Assembly: GCA_003427395.1 (NCBI GenBank)
Contig: BFEA01000109.1
Location: 2,664,038 to 2,722,879, forward strand
Direction: 5' to 3'
Length of the DNA: 58,842 nt
Source of the DNA: Chara braunii
Taxonomy: Eukaryota > Streptophyta > Charophyceae > Charales > Characeae
Shown here: in pieces, positions 20,116 to 30,868 of the stretch
Layout: each line of letters starts with the position of its first letter
Numbering within the stretch: position 1 is the first letter of the stretch
Translations under genes and position numbers: made by a program
The notes under the pieces: model-generated
Seen by the model: the letters and a program-made list of their open reading frames with translations, nothing else
What the model was told of the DNA's origin: nothing
Database searches by the model: none

Positions 20116-21316
20116 CTTCGGGCTTCAGCGGCTTTGGATCCCTGGTCGGATCGTCACCGATGTGTTGACTTGCTCCGCTAGCGAATTCTAGCTGGCGTTT
20201 CCCGGCGGCAATCTCTTCTTGCCTACGCGCAGCCTTTGGATCTTCCGCCTCCGTGCCAGTACGCGCCGCTTCCTCCGACAAGGCTTCCCACTCAGATCTG
20301 GTTTCTTCTTCCTCCTCTTCTTCTTCTTCACTCAACTCGCCCTCGCTATACTCGGTATAGCTTCCTTCCTCCGACGTTTCCTCGTCGTCGTCTTCTTCGT
20401 CGTCGTCGATCATCACTTCCTCCGCCTTCGGATAGAAAGCGTGAGGGATGATGTCGTAAGGCTTCAGATACTCCTGCCGTGATGGTAGCGTATCTTCGTC
20501 CCTGGGCTCCTCCAAGCACGCAGTCCACTGTAGGTACGGATCCAATGACCGCTCGAGAACGTACGGAGCGGGGCTGTCGTCACTTTGTGAAAAGATGTCG
20601 GGCGAGAGATCGTCCGCCAATTGCACGATCGGCGCGATGAGCTCCTGCGCAATCAACTGGCGGCGGCCAAAGAGAAAGTCGAGAAGATTGCCCTCGATGT
20701 TAGTCTTCCAAGCTTTTATGATCAGCAGCTCCAAATTTTCGATCCACGTAGGATGCTCGCTGGTCTGCGTCCACGTCACCTTTACTCGGGCCAAGCAGAA
20801 GAACAACTTGTCAAAAGTTTCGCGCCACAGTCGCCTATGCCCCGGATTAATAAGCGGGACAGAAAGAGGCTCGAACGAGAAGGAAAGAGAAGGATGAAGA
20901 TCGGACTGCCTGAAGGTGGGGAAAAGAGAGGGGAGACCGAAGATGGAGAGAGGAGCGAGGGGATCGGTGTGGTTCATTGGGGACGTGGGAAAGGGACGAG
21001 GGTGGGGATCGCAACCGGCGGCTCGCGTGGAGAACGGCGGATCTCGCCAAGACCCGGTGCAAAGGTCGGGATGAGGTTGTGCCCTGGCCGGGCAAGAGTG
21101 TGCTGACAAACGTTGGACACCTGCTCCGTCCACTCTCGCAGCGAGGTTAAGATCGCGGTATGCCACCGTGGATTGAGCGAACTGATGTCGCCGCTGAAAG
21201 CCACAACCGTGGTGATGTGGCTTGTTCTGGCAGTCGCTCGGCGATGAACTGCTATTACCTCCGCAAGTACCACTGCCTGTGAGCTCCCTTCGAATCGAAA
21301 CGCGGCGGCGACACAC
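20078..21316 (-). CDS. Retrotransposon extra ORF, acidic protein (env position)
   Basis: A 412-codon frame downstream of integrase. Its first ~125 residues look like an out-of-frame reading of the frame 20974-21456. From about residue 135 (DPLAPLSIFGLPSL onward) the composition becomes protein-like: FDKLFFCLARVKVTW, NLELLIIKAWKTN, LDFLFGRRQLIAQELIAP. A strongly acidic Asp/Glu tract follows at about residues 310-350. No transmembrane segment is evident, so an envelope role is not supported. The likely ancestral protein began at 21456 and shifted frame near 20985-21010. Function unknown. Confidence 0.5.
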   Translation of the reverse strand: MCRRRVSIRRELTGSGTCGGNSSSSPSDCQNKPHHHGCGFQRRHQFAQSTVAYRDLNLAARVDGAGVQRLSAHSCPARAQPHPDLCTGSWRDPPFSTRAAGCDPHPRPFPTSPMNHTDPLAPLSIFGLPSLFPTFRQSDLHPSLSFSFEPLSVPLINPGHRRLWRETFDKLFFCLARVKVTWTQTSEHPTWIENLELLIIKAWKTNIEGNLLDFLFGRRQLIAQELIAPIVQLADDLSPDIFSQSDDSPAPYVLERSLDPYLQWTACLEEPRDEDTLPSRQEYLKPYDIIPHAFYPKAEEVMIDDDEEDDDEETSEEGSYTEYSEGELSEEEEEEEEETRSEWEALSEEAARTGTEAEDPKAARRQEEIAAGKRQLEFASGASQHIGDDPTRDPKPLKPEDGDPAAATPSTS

Positions 21317-21456
21317 ACACCCACGTCGCAGAAGAACTGCGCCAAACGCCGAAGATCCGTATTAAGCCGTGGATGATGAACTTGCCGAATTTCCGAGATG
21401 TGGCCACGTGGCTGCAACAACTGTTCGTCAAGAGCCCGCTCCGTGATGAAACTCAT
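20974..21456 (-). CDS. Retrotransposon extra ORF, N-terminal part
   Basis: A 160-codon frame whose ATG overlaps the integrase stop codon as ATGA (21453-21456), an arrangement suited to coupled termination and re-initiation. The text is protein-like (RLAQFFCDVGVCVAAAFRF, VLAEVIAVHRRATARTSH, AILTSLREWTEQVSNVC) up to PFPRPQ, where it stops. The frame 20078-21316 then seems to carry the continuation. No family recognised. Confidence 0.5.
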   Translation of the reverse strand: MSFITERALDEQLLQPRGHISEIRQVHHPRLNTDLRRLAQFFCDVGVCVAAAFRFEGSSQAVVLAEVIAVHRRATARTSHITTVVAFSGDISSLNPRWHTAILTSLREWTEQVSNVCQHTLARPGHNLIPTFAPGLGEIRRSPREPPVAIPTLVPFPRPQ

Positions 21457-22612
21457 GGCGAGGTCGGAGAGGAAGACGAAGGGCAGGAGGGAGAGAGCAG
21501 AGAGAGAGTTAGATCGTCGTCGTTCTTCTCGCTTTCGGAGGAGGGAGAGGGAGGAAGATGAGAGGGAGGAAGAGGACGAAGGTAGGAGGTATGCCGGACG
21601 ATGGGGACAGAGCTATGGCTGGCACTAGCCTCAGGCGCGATGCGCACCGTGTTGGCGCCGTTAAGACCGAGCTCGACAACGTGAAAGTAACCAGAGAACT
21701 TGAGAGCGAGTTTGCGGTCGCGTGCACATTTACGTACCTGCACTAGGTCCCCTAATTTATATTGATGCTGGGGCCCAACATTTCCATTCCGAGCCTCGTA
21801 GCTACGGACCAGCCTACCGTGGGCCAGATCGGTCATCCTTTGTCTTTTTCGGGCTAGCTTCGGGATGGCCCGCTCCATTAATTCGGTGTACCTTTTGGCC
21901 TTTGGCCTTGAGGGCTGTACGCATGTCTCTACCCCCTGCTTCGGCAATTTCCGAGTTACCCGGTAGTCGACACAGGGGAGGCTATTAGTACGAAGCTTAA
22001 AAGGGGTAAACCCCGTGGATTCGTGAGGGGTGGCCCGGTGGATCCCGACGATCTGATATACGATCTCAGGCCACAGACGTGTGTCGTGTGCCGCTAAATT
22101 CCTGCGAAGGGCGGTTTTGATCATACGGTTGGCGTTCTCAGCCAACCCGTTTGACTGGGACACGTGGGGTGCCGTATGTCGGAGCGTGACGCCCCTTCGT
22201 ACGAGCAGTTCCTCTACTTCTCCCTTAAATTCGGACCCATTGTCGGTTAGAATTTCTTCCGTATCTAGATGGGTATAGAGGAACCGTTCGATGAACGTGG
22301 CTATTTCTGCAGTTTTTTGGGTCTTACTGGGATAGACCTCGATGTACTTGGAAAAATGGTCTATTAACACTAACAGGATCATAGAATATTCACAGCGATT
22401 TGGGCCAGGTGGCACGTCGATATCTGTTGTGTCCATACTGACTCGCTGGAAGGGGCGCTCTACTTCCGTTGGTACTATCGTGTTTGGTCCCCGTATTGGG
22501 GAGCGATCAGCGGCACAGACCAGACAGTTGGCGACAATGTACCTAACATCATCTCGTATGTTGGACCAGTTCTGGTCTATAGTTGCCTCCGTGACACGTA
22601 TCGCGAAATGAG
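21453..22612 (-). pseudogene. Integrase of Ty3/gypsy-like element
   Basis: Reading starts after an in-frame TAG at about 22613. The zinc-binding part has AAHFAIRV then DDVRYIVANCLVCAAD (the HHCC-type end). From the Met at 22436 the catalytic core follows: MDTTDI (first Asp), LTDNGSEF (Asp65 counted from that Met) and SQSNGLAENANR (Glu100), a D,D-35-E spacing. The C-terminal part holds YKLGDLVQVRK, LALKFSGYF and VRHTSYLRP, like the GPY/F-type barrel; no chromodomain follows. The tail is Ser/Pro-rich. The stop overlaps the next ORF start. The core is intact, but in-frame TAG and TGA codons near 22613 and 22641 separate it from the preceding domain. Confidence 0.88.
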
Positions 22613-22640
22613 CGGCCTATTCTTCGTGAGCCGATCGGAT

Positions 22641-23309
22641 TCAATCATATCTCTGGAATGGATGGGGAACCGTCAACCACGAACTCGATCCGTCAGTTTT
22701 ACGCTTCTCCAAATGACCGTTGATCCACCGATAGCCCCGAGATCTCTCGGTTGCCCTACGTCTGTCGTGTTTGGTGAGGTGTCCCAATGATAATCCCGCT
22801 AATTTCGCCAATAAAATTTTATCCGTCCAAACCTCCGCTCGTCGGTATTTTTCGTTGTATTCAGGGTCGTCCGTATGGGCGGCCTCGAATCGAACCTCAT
22901 TGGGGAGTTTGTTCGTTCTACACAGGGGGCACCTCCATTCCTTTCTACTCATCCGATATCGAACGCAGGCCCCATGCGCACGATTGACACACGTGGCACA
23001 TTCTACCCAATCGATAAACCCGGTTTCGAAAGGATGACAATCGACCCCATAAACCCGTGCAATACACGTACAAAAATAGCAAAATTTATCGGGGAGGGTG
23101 GCAAAGAAAGCTAAGGAGGTGAGAAGGGCAGAATTAGTAGGAGAAGAAGGGGTTGCAAAGACAGGTGGGGTAGTCGTGATGACAGAGGAGGAGAGATGGG
23201 ACCAAATTGCGGAGAGGGTAGACAAATTGGTCCTCGTGTCACTTACTGCTTCGACAAGATCTCCACTTGTCTGTACTGAAGTCCAACCTCCTGTTCGAGT
23301 TCGTTCCAC
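22641..23309 (-). pseudogene. PHD-finger-like domain upstream of integrase
   Basis: A 222-codon frame in the same reading frame as the integrase, separated only by two stops. Residues 77-130 show CYFC, then CH, then WVECATC-x4-H-x2-C (Cys104, Cys107, His112, Cys115) and WRCPLC (Cys127, Cys130). This C4HC3-like spacing with the Trp two residues before a CxxC pair is typical of PHD fingers. The rest (ILLAKLAGLSLGHL, RGYRWINGHLEKRK) leads into the integrase zinc-binding region. PHD fingers bind histone H3 tails in host proteins; here a role in choosing integration sites is only an inference. Upstream of 23309 the match to a pol protein fades and RNase H is not found. Confidence 0.65.
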
Positions 23310-23566
23310 AGAATCACCTCCTCACTCTTTGGAACTTTCTCAGGTCGGTGCAGTCGTGTCAGTCCGTCCGCATTTGATACACACCATGTCAGCCCAATTT
23401 CTTCCCCCACCCCTCTAATCATGTCCCAGATTGCCTCTCCAACGTCCGGTTCTGTGGAAGCCAGACCACTTACTTTTAGGGACCCCTGATCGAGGTCTAC
23501 CGCTCTTTTACAATGGTTTCATATTTCATGTTTACCATATACCTCTTGTACCAGATATATGTCTTT

Positions 23567-23956
23567 GTTCTATTTCTTATATGAATTTGAGATGAGATTC
23601 ACAAGCATGCCCACGATCGTTGGTCCTAGTCTAAATCCTTTTCACCTGTGGATGTATATGATTGTGACTAAGGTTAAACCAGCAATACCTTTGACCACCT
23701 TTTTCCAACCCTCACGGCGCTCGACGAGGGACCGCAAATTCAGGTCTGCCTCTCTCCAATATTGTTTCCATATTTTGTCTTTGTTATATACAACTTGTAT
23801 CGAATCCATCTCGTTGTTTTATTTCTCATCAAAATCTTAAATGAGATTCACAGGCGTGCCACGGTTGTTGGTCCAGTCCCGATCCTTTATGAGCCTGACT
23901 AAGGTTAAATTGCAGTACCTTTGACCACCTTTGTCTCGACCCTCACAACGCCCTAC
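23567..23956 (+). repeat. Divergent tandem duplication, ~245 bp unit
   Basis: Segments at about 23567-23720 and 23812-23956 share GAGATTCACA, CGTTGGTCC, GACTAAGGTTAAA and ACCTTTGACCACC in order, with about 75-80% similarity by eye. Confidence 0.7.
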
Positions 23957-24474
23957 ATGTCAAGCCCTTCCGAGCCTCCGACTCCCAAGAGATATATGTC
24001 AATCCGCCTTTGTCCCCAAGGGATGTCTGCATTGAAAAACAATTAGCAGGTTGAGGTACTGGTGGTTTACTTGTATTAAGCGAAATCATAATGTGATCAC
24101 CCTAATCCTATGACACAAGTGTAATAGGGCATCCTCACACTAACACTCTTCCAAGTGCTTCTTAGCATGCTCAACACAGCCGCATTCAATAAAAAAACAT
24201 GCATTGCGGCTCCAAAATGTATTTCATTAGAATGACGCCCACATCCTGTTTACCAAATTACCATTCATAAAAAAAACAAAAAAACATCTTTTTAAAACTT
24301 CGTTATATTTTTGTGACTTAGAAGTTTCTGCTATTTTTTTTTCGACATAATTTTTTCAATGGAACATCTATATAATTTTATTTAAACCACAAGTAGTCTT
24401 CCCACCCATTTTTCTAAAACGCACCTGCATGCGCGTCGCGTCTGGCAGGATGTACCAGGGTGTCGTTCCGTTGA
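23957..24474. other. No gene seen; MITE end at 24054-24068
   Basis: A/T-rich stretch. GTACTGGTGGTTTA at 24054-24068 matches the right terminus of the AACCACCAGT MITE family, but no partner end was found nearby. Nothing else recognised. Confidence 0.4.
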
Positions 24475-24530
24475 AAATCCATCCAGGCACATCAGAGCTT
24501 GCATGCGACTCATTTTGCCTGGATGGATTT
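24475..24530. repeat. Perfect 15 bp inverted repeat
   Basis: AAATCCATCCAGGCA (24475-24489) and its exact complement (24516-24530) with a 26-base loop. Could be a MITE end pair or a stem-loop; no further evidence. Confidence 0.75.
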
Positions 24531-25361
24531 CTAGCGTAACGTCGTGCTGATACCCATCTTTCTGATATTTACTACCTTTTTGTTGTTAACCTTTGAAGTT
24601 TTTTAGGTAAAAGCATTTTTCATCAAACGAGATGCTAAATTGTTAGGCAGAAGGATAATTTGATTATTAGCACAAATAGTTTTTTTACTTATAAGTTGTT
24701 TTGCTGTAAAAATAGTAGAGCGAAAATTCATACGAATAAGAAAAATGTCCGATCGCTTTTCTATTAATAATACAAAACTTCCTGCCAAATGTGGTTGCAT
24801 GCGCGTTGTCGGAGAGTGCGGTGTCGAGCGCATCGGTCCGGCACCGCACGCGGCAGTGCTGGACCGTCTCGGCCCCGTCACGCAGGAGTTGGACCAACCT
24901 CGCCACGAACACACAAGTGGAGCTTCCTTAGGCCGCTCCGGCCGAGTGCGCCAGCCATACCTCTCGCGAGTCCCTACGACAAGATAGGGCCTACACGAGG
25001 CACAACTTNCCTCCACCTTACGGGAGTTGTCACCTCCCTTCGGTGGGCGTATCCCCGCCGAGCTACCAGTCCACAGTACGAAAGCTAATCAGTTGCAATC
25101 GCAGAGGTGGACCAGCTGAGGGCGTTTCTCGTTCGCTGTAGCATAGGGGGTACACGAGGTAATACGCCTATCGGACCCGCACGCGAACCGACATCTTGGG
25201 GGGCTGAAGTTCCAAGCGCGGCTCGTCGTCGGTTGACTAGGACGCATCCCACACACCACGCGCGCACCACTCTACGAACACACAAAAGAACACGCACACA
25301 CACACATACGAAACGACACAATACAAACAACACGACAACGCTCCTAGCCCCTCGGTAGCCA

Positions 25362-26075
25362 ACCCATAACTTTTCCGATGCGGAGATCGGATGGGCGTCG
25401 TGCGCGAGACTTAATATAAAACCGAGCAGACGCAGGGCTAACTCATATCGACTCGCAATGCAGACGTGCGCAAGCAGTCGCAATGATGGCGTACCGTAAT
25501 GTACCCATACTCGCGAGGTCCTCGTTAATCTCGAGGGTCGCGTTCGACACTCAAGTGTCGGCTGACACGCGCCTTGAGGGTTAACCTTTCGACGCTGGAC
25601 AACCGCCATGCGCGGTTGAAGACCACACACCCTCTTCTGCACCCTTATGCAGAGTGNGTGGTACACAGGCCCATGCATGTGGTGGTAGTCGTCTCTCGCG
25701 GCCCTAGGGGTGAGTCCTCCCNGGGGCCTGGGCGAAAGTCAAGGGGTTTGACTTTGACGGCTGCCACGGACTACAACGTCCAACCATAAAAATCTCTAAG
25801 AAGCAACGAGACTCGCACGAACCCAAAAAGAGGGGATAGGGCAAAGATCTCCTAGCCCTTAAAACAAAAACTCATGGCCTTGGGACACACCTCCCCTCTA
25901 TGGGCGGTGCCGGCGGCCTATAATAATCCCAAGCGCTGCGCCTACGCACAAGCCCGACGGTCCCATAACCTTTAGACGCCGGGGCGTCGAGGCGTCGCGC
26001 GCAGGGCTCTGATATAAAACTGCGCGACCACAGGCCAACCCTATGCCAACCAATGATGCCAATCACATGTGGTAG
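25362..26075 (+). repeat. Pair of divergent direct repeats, GC-rich
   Basis: Segments beginning CCCATAAC at ~25363 and ~25962 share a GGGCGTCG/GGCGTCG core, GCGC, ATATAAAAC at ~25413 and ~26012, and a following CAGG.C.AAC segment. The ATATAAAA boxes suggest promoter-bearing repeats such as LTR pieces. Single N bases occur at 25009, 25657 and 25722. Nothing coding was recognised between 24.5 and 26.9 kb. Confidence 0.45.
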
Positions 26076-27079
26076 CCGCGGCTTAGACCTCGCGATATTG
26101 AATGGCTGAAGGAACTCATCGCGAGGGGTTACCCCTCACGATATTGAACGGTTGAAGGACACGTCGTTCGACCCTCGCGACGTTCCCACCTTTCAGGTGG
26201 AGTGTCCTGCCGGCCAAAGTAAATAGTCTCCATGCAAGGGGGGGGCTCCTCCCCTTCAGGGCCTAGGGCTTGGGATGTCCTGGACAAGGACCTCGAATCC
26301 CGGCCCAGGACCAACGTCCAACTAAGAAAGCCCCAAGACGCAAATGGGCAGAAGGGAGGGTCTTCCCTGTCCCTCAATCCCAGCTCTCACGCGGTTGTTA
26401 ACATGGCCTCTTAGGCCTCCCGAACACTCATCATACGTATACCCACGCATACATACGGAAGGGGGGGATAGAGTTATGACGATCACTTTTCACAGGCACG
26501 GTGGGACTCCTCACAACCATATATATGTATATGGAGTCGCACGCAGTCCAAATCCAAAATCTGAACCACAGGACATACCTGCAACGACACCAAGAATCAA
26601 GCGACAAAACACGCACTACACGGAGTCAACCCCAACCATTCTCTATGCTCATACCCCTTCGCTTTAGCCATGTAAGCCCCAACTGTCAGTTCATTCAATA
26701 AAAGTCCGGGTGAAACCCTTAACAAACAGTAAAACCACCAGGGCTAAGCCTTTCAGGTTGAGCATGGGGAATGAGTTGAAATTGAGTCGAAGACCGACGA
26801 ATCGGCAACCGACTTGTTATAAGTGATAACAGAAGACGATCCTCGTAGGACCAAGCTGGAACTAGTCCAAATCCTGAATCAATTCGATCAAGATGGTCTG
26901 TAACACAAGACAGGTCAATCCCCAGGCTAAACCTATAAGTCCATGGAGAATAATCCCCATAACACGATCCCACTCAAATCACCTTAATTAACTAAGTCCG
27001 AATCTACTTATAAGCCGTGCCCAAAGCAAAGGTAGACCCCGACATAATCTCCCCTATTCAGGGTGGATTGCCAGAATCG
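26076..27079. other. No gene recognised
   Basis: Mixed-composition sequence with a short homopurine run at 26458-26468 and an AT-rich ATATATGTATATGG at 26519-26533. No domain-like reading frame or RNA gene was seen. Confidence 0.3.
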
Positions 27080-27690
27080 CCACCTGTCAAAATATAATCA
27101 CTCCTCTAAATCAAGAAAATTTCGGCAGCGCTTCCCGTAGGAAAAGTGTCTTTCAGAATGTATACAAACTCAAATATGAAAAACAGAAGTATTCTATAAT
27201 TCTTGAAAATCAAATTTTGTCTATCTCTCTAACTTAGCAGAAATTTGGGCAGCATCCCCTTTGAAATTGGGGATTTCCCAGATTTGTACCAAGTTCAAGT
27301 TGAACTCAACCCCCAACCTTGGGTTCAACTTAGACAAAATATGGCTAGCCCCTTAGTTTTGCAGGAATTTCGGCAGCACTCCCCCTAGAAAAGTGTTTTC
27401 CCAAAATTCATACAAAGCCAAGTTTAGAACCTAAGACTAACTCTGACATCCCAAAGCCCAGTTTTGTCTAACTCTCTGAATTAGCAAAAATTTGGACAAC
27501 ACTTTCTCTAGAAAATGAGACTTTCCAGATTTCTACTAAGTCTGATATGACAAAAAGACAAACTAAACTTTGACTAGTCAAGTTTTGTCAAACTCCTTGA
27601 ATCTGTAAAAATTTCGGCAGCGCTTTCCGTAGGGAAAGTAGCTTATCAGAATTTATACAGGTCAAAGTATAATAGCGACCCTAAGAAAAT
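27080..27690 (+). repeat. Tandem array, five ~122 bp units
   Basis: The motif AATTTCGGCAGCGCTTCCC and variants begin at about 27118, 27239, 27364, 27486 and 27609. Each is followed by TAG(G/A)AAA..., a TTTCCAGA-like block and ATACAAA, and preceded by TTTTGTCTAACTC. Similar AATTTCGGCAGC runs occur in plant gypsy LTRs as I remember them, so this may be part of an LTR or its leader. Confidence 0.75.
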
Positions 27691-27951
27691 GCAGAAATCG
27701 ATCTAAGTAAAATAAAGTCAACTCAGAAAATGCAGGAATTGACCTAACTCCTATCGCTCTAGCACGTGGCGAGCCTCTAAAGCAACTACCTGTCAACCTG
27801 AAACCCAGAACAAGTAGTAATCTCACTCAGCCACATGCAGGCCAAACCACAAAAGTAAGTACTCTCACCATCCCCAAGTCAGTCTGAACAGACAATAATT
27901 CATGATCTCTCAGTGAGTTATCCTCTTATACCCAACTTACATAAGGCATAG

Positions 27952-28892
27952 GTCAGGGCACCTGAACTTATAGAGTGCGCCCAACTTAGCCAGGCCCAAA
28001 GTCAGAATACCTAAACTTATAGAGCGTTCTGACTTGGCCAAGTATACACTAACAGAGGGCACAACTACTTCTCTCTTCTTTGGGCATATGACTAGACCAC
28101 TCTAGTCACCCTGAACTGTTTAAATAGCCAAATTATATATACCTCTCTGAACTTATTCTTCAAATGGGACATAAGGCTGAGCCGCTCAACTTAGAACATT
28201 GCTCAGCCTGCCCAAGTTTACCTTTAGTTATATCTCTTTAGTTGTACTCTCTTCAGTTATGATAAGCTATAGTCAGGCTACCTAAACTTATAGAGCGGCC
28301 TGACCAGCCTGTTCGTAATAACATAGTAATACAATATAACCAAGTTATATCCATTGGGTTCCAACATGTGCGAGGCATTGGGTCAGACTACCTAAACTTA
28401 TAGAGCGGTCTGATCCTCAACCAAGTTCGTTTCTCTCTGATCCAATCTGTGCGAGGCAGTGGGATAGGCTACCTAAACTTATAGAGCGGTCTGTCCCCTG
28501 CCAGAATTATCCCCTCAAAACAAAACAAGAGAAGGGTTTAACCACCTAAACTTATAGAGCGGTTCAGACCTCCTCGTCCAGCACCAAAGAAGCTGCGAAA
28601 ACCCCAAACAAAACGAGGCAACCGAAGGTACCTAAACTTATAGAGCGCTTTGGGTTCCTGAAAGCCACTCACAGTCAAACCCCCACAAGTCAGAGCAGTC
28701 AGGACACCTAAACTTATAGAGCGTCCTGACCCTCCATGCAGTTCACAGCACCAGGTCTCCCCAAACTTATGGGGACATCCCAGCCCTCCAGAGCTTCGGG
28801 CTACCTAAACTTATAGAGCGGTCTGAGGCTCCATGCAGTCCAAAAATAAACAAAGCGCTGGGCTTCCCCAAACTTAAGGGGACCTCCCAGCC
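27952..28892 (+). repeat. Array of ~12 stem-loops with a conserved loop and covarying stems
   Basis: The 19-base block TACCTAAACTTATAGAGCG recurs at 28008, 28279, 28389, 28470, 28629, 28705 (first base C) and 28802. A 17-base form is at 28544 and a variant at 27960. Each copy is framed by complementary arms that differ between copies: GTCAGAA/TTCTGAC, GTCAGGC/GCCTGAC, GTCAGGA/TCCTGAC, GGGTCAGAC/GTCTGATCC, GGGATAGGC/GTCTGTCCC, GCTTCGGGC/GTCTGAGGC. The last three need G-U pairs, so the structure fits plus-strand RNA. Three related hairpins with shorter or altered loops lie at 28174-28209, 28758-28775 and 28858-28891. Spacing is irregular, about 60-140 bp. Function unknown. Confidence 0.85.
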
Positions 28893-30305
28893 TTAATGAC
28901 CCAGTCAATCTGCACACAATACTGCCTCCCTCCCAACCTTCCCCCAGATGCAACTCATCTCATTCATAGTCTGCTTTCAGGCAATCAACAAACCTGAAAC
29001 TGAGATTGCACACACACTCCTTTACTTCCGTGTGACTTAAGTCTTGACAGTCAAACCAAAATCAGAGTACAGGAGTCACGCAGTACACTAAGTCAAACCA
29101 CATAAAGATGTACAGGTAGGGGTTATAGTTGGTTTATAGAGGGAGTCAAGGGTTTACCACTCAGTTCCCTGCCTCCAGGACTCCTTCTGAGTCCTGGCAG
29201 AGGGGCGACCTCCCACAAAGGCCTTGGCGCGGGTTACGGGCCACACACCCGCCTGCCGCCTTTCTCTCAGAACCAAAGACCTGACTTTAGAGGGAGAAGG
29301 GCAGGATAAGAAGGAGTAAGACCCTCAGACTCAGGAGAGACACACTCAGACTCACGCGAGAGGGCCTTCGATTCTTCGACGCGTGAGGGCCCCGCAATGG
29401 CAGTCAAAGCACGCGATCGCCGGCCAACTGAAGTCTAACCGCTAGTTGCTGACTTTCCCGACGGCCTCTTGGTTCGCAACAATCACCCCCTTCCTCAAGC
29501 TGCAATGCCGCCTCCCTAGCCCAAGGCTCCCATTACGCAGCCGAGTTCAACCGAGTCTCATAGAGTGCGTCCCCCGCCCCCCCTTCGTACTATTCCGCAA
29601 AGTTAGACGAGCAGCGCACCCTCAATAGGCAAGTACACAGGCTTACAGACCACCCTTCACACCCCTGACTGCTGGGATGAGCAGCGCTTCAACCGGTAGG
29701 CAAGTCTGCCATCCCTGATTTCCGACAGCGCCACCCAAATCTTCAAACCGTAGCTCACATAATCAGAAGTCCGGCCCCGCCGTTGGCCGCCGGTATGCAG
29801 CGAGGTATCGAGTTTGGCGCAGAGTCACAGCAATAGCTACCCCACAGTAACGCCCTGCACGGCTAAGCCTGACTGTGCCGCGTGCCCTAGCGTACGGGCG
29901 GCTCGAAGTCAGGCCGTTACAAGCTCCGAATCCCTTCCCAACGATTCGCCTGCGGGGAGCCCGCCCTCGCTCGAGTCGGCTAATCGGTAGGCACTTTTCA
30001 GCTTCCGTGGCTCTCCTTCGCCATTCCCGTGATAGTGGACCTACTGCCGAGACGTAGGAATATACCCCCGCAAGTGCTGCCTGCCGTAGTGCCTGTTCTA
30101 CTGCAGGCACAACCCGACTAGGTGAGTGGGCTTTCTCTCTCTCCCTCTCTCTCTTCCCACTTCGCCCGTCCGCTCGTGGCTGCTAACTCGGTCTGGCCCT
30201 CCGCTCAGATGAGCGCGACCGAAGGCGATGGACTCCCGGGGTTGGCTCAGCGCCAGCCCGGCTCGCAGACAATAGGCCGAGTGTGAAGAGCCGACGACGA
30301 CCTCC
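28893..30305. other. No gene recognised
   Basis: Continuation of the probable LTR/leader sequence to about 29.7 kb, then GC-rich sequence. Frames present here (e.g. 29763-30110 minus) show no recognisable domain. Confidence 0.3.
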
Positions 30306-30368
30306 GTGCCAAACGGGAATGAACCCACCACCTCAAACGTGGCTAGGTGCATTATCACTTTGCCACGC
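30306..30368 (-). repeat. tRNA-derived sequence
   Basis: On the minus strand an A-box-like TGGCAAAGTGATAATGCACC is followed 15-20 bases later by the B-box-like GTGGGTTCATTCCC. Box distance fits a tRNA or SINE head, but the acceptor stem does not close. It differs from the family at 4.3/55-57 kb. Confidence 0.45.
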
Positions 30369-30868
30369 CTTTCCTCCAACACCCCACGCAACACCTTTTC
30401 TTACTAACTTCTTATCTACTAACTTTCTTTTGAACCCGAGCCCGGAATCCAGCTCGTCTGACACCAAAACACCAGATCAGCACCTTTGTTTGTTGAAAAT
30501 GGTAGAGGAACGAGAGATCCGACTAAATTTCGTTCTCGTTCGTTCCCGCTCCACTATAGCTCAGCGTAGTAGTTTTCCTCACTATCGCCTTCCACACTAA
30601 CTCTCTCACCGAACTGTCTCCACGAGCACGCTCGCAATGCTCGAAAACCCCCATCCCGGTCCTTACTTCGCCCGTTTCTGTCAAGGAACGGGCGCATTAC
30701 GTCTCCCCACCTTTGCCATATCTGCACCTTCCTCCTCCGCACGCACCCGGCGCGTTTCCGCGCCCTGATTCCTTCCAGCCCCCGTCGCCTGTTTCTCACT
30801 TTCGTCGTCGCCTGGTTGTCGTCAACACGTACCACAAGGCGTCCGACTGAAAAAGGAAACGAGAGGCG

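Noticed and set aside
20219-20482. Plus-strand frames with poly-Phe/Leu opposite the acidic ORF
   Set aside because: Antisense of the Asp/Glu tract of the minus-strand retrotransposon ORF.
20078-21316. Envelope protein
   Set aside because: Position fits, but no signal peptide, transmembrane segment or furin-like site is visible.
27952-28892. CRISPR-like array (short repeats, variable spacers)
   Set aside because: Spacing is irregular (about 60-140 bp), flanks are complementary arms rather than independent spacers, and the genome is eukaryotic.
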